Origin: Methanobacteriota archaeon
Lineage (GTDB): Archaea; Hydrothermarchaeota; Hydrothermarchaeia; Hydrothermarchaeales; BMS3B
Direction of reading: 5' to 3'
DNA: 5,266 bases
Assembly (NCBI GenBank): GCA_003229935.1
Contig: QIGD01000100.1
Location: forward strand, 1 to 5,266
Part shown: piece after piece, positions 5,214-5,266 of the stretch
How the letters are laid out: every line of letters begins with the position of its first letter
Numbering within the stretch: the stretch's first letter is position 1
Program-made: the position numbers and the translations under genes
The notes under the pieces: generated by a model
The model's input: the letters and a program-made list of their open reading frames with translations, nothing else
What the model was told of the DNA's origin: nothing
Database searches by the model: none

Positions 5214-5266
5214 ATTTTACCAACTCCACTTTCTTAAAAATAATATCAAATATTTTTCCTGTTTTG

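Overview
The window is AT-rich (roughly one third G+C by eye) and looks archaeal. It carries the 3' end of an archaellum (archaeal flagellum) motor operon, Shine-Dalgarno sequences of the archaeal GGAGGTGAT type, and a regulator that joins a MEDS sensory domain to a PadR winged helix. The host is most likely a euryarchaeote in the broad sense, such as a methanogen or Thermoplasmata-type lineage. I cannot place it more precisely from these bases.

Layout. Bases 3-143 (+) are the last 46 codons of a gene cut by the window edge, probably arlH (flaH). It is followed by arlI (flaI, 154-1758), the archaellum motor and assembly ATPase, and arlJ (flaJ, 1768-3432), its polytopic membrane platform. The genes are 9-10 bases apart with Shine-Dalgarno sequences touching the previous stop codon, as in the conserved arlH-I-J order. 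ArlH and ArlI form the cytoplasmic motor under the ArlJ platform.

Between arlJ and the convergent genes (3433-3655) lies a mobile-element scar. It holds the last codons of an IS200/IS605-type tnpB and the element's right-end hairpin, the region that normally gives the 3' end of the TnpB guide (omega) RNA. The hairpin is split by a 105-bp insertion with imperfect inverted ends, flanked by a 6-bp direct repeat CTTTAG. Removing the insertion and one repeat copy restores both the perfect hairpin and an ending EAHDFSRG-stop. This nested scar is the most unusual structure in the window.

On the minus strand are two regulatory genes. One is a stand-alone receiver domain protein (3656-4024). Upstream of it is a 317-residue MEDS-PadR fusion regulator (4133-5086). 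Each has a plausible TATA-like promoter with inverted repeats nearby. A 47-codon ORF (5070-5213) overlaps the start of the fusion gene and may or may not be real. Whether these regulators control the neighbouring archaellum operon cannot be told from the sequence.
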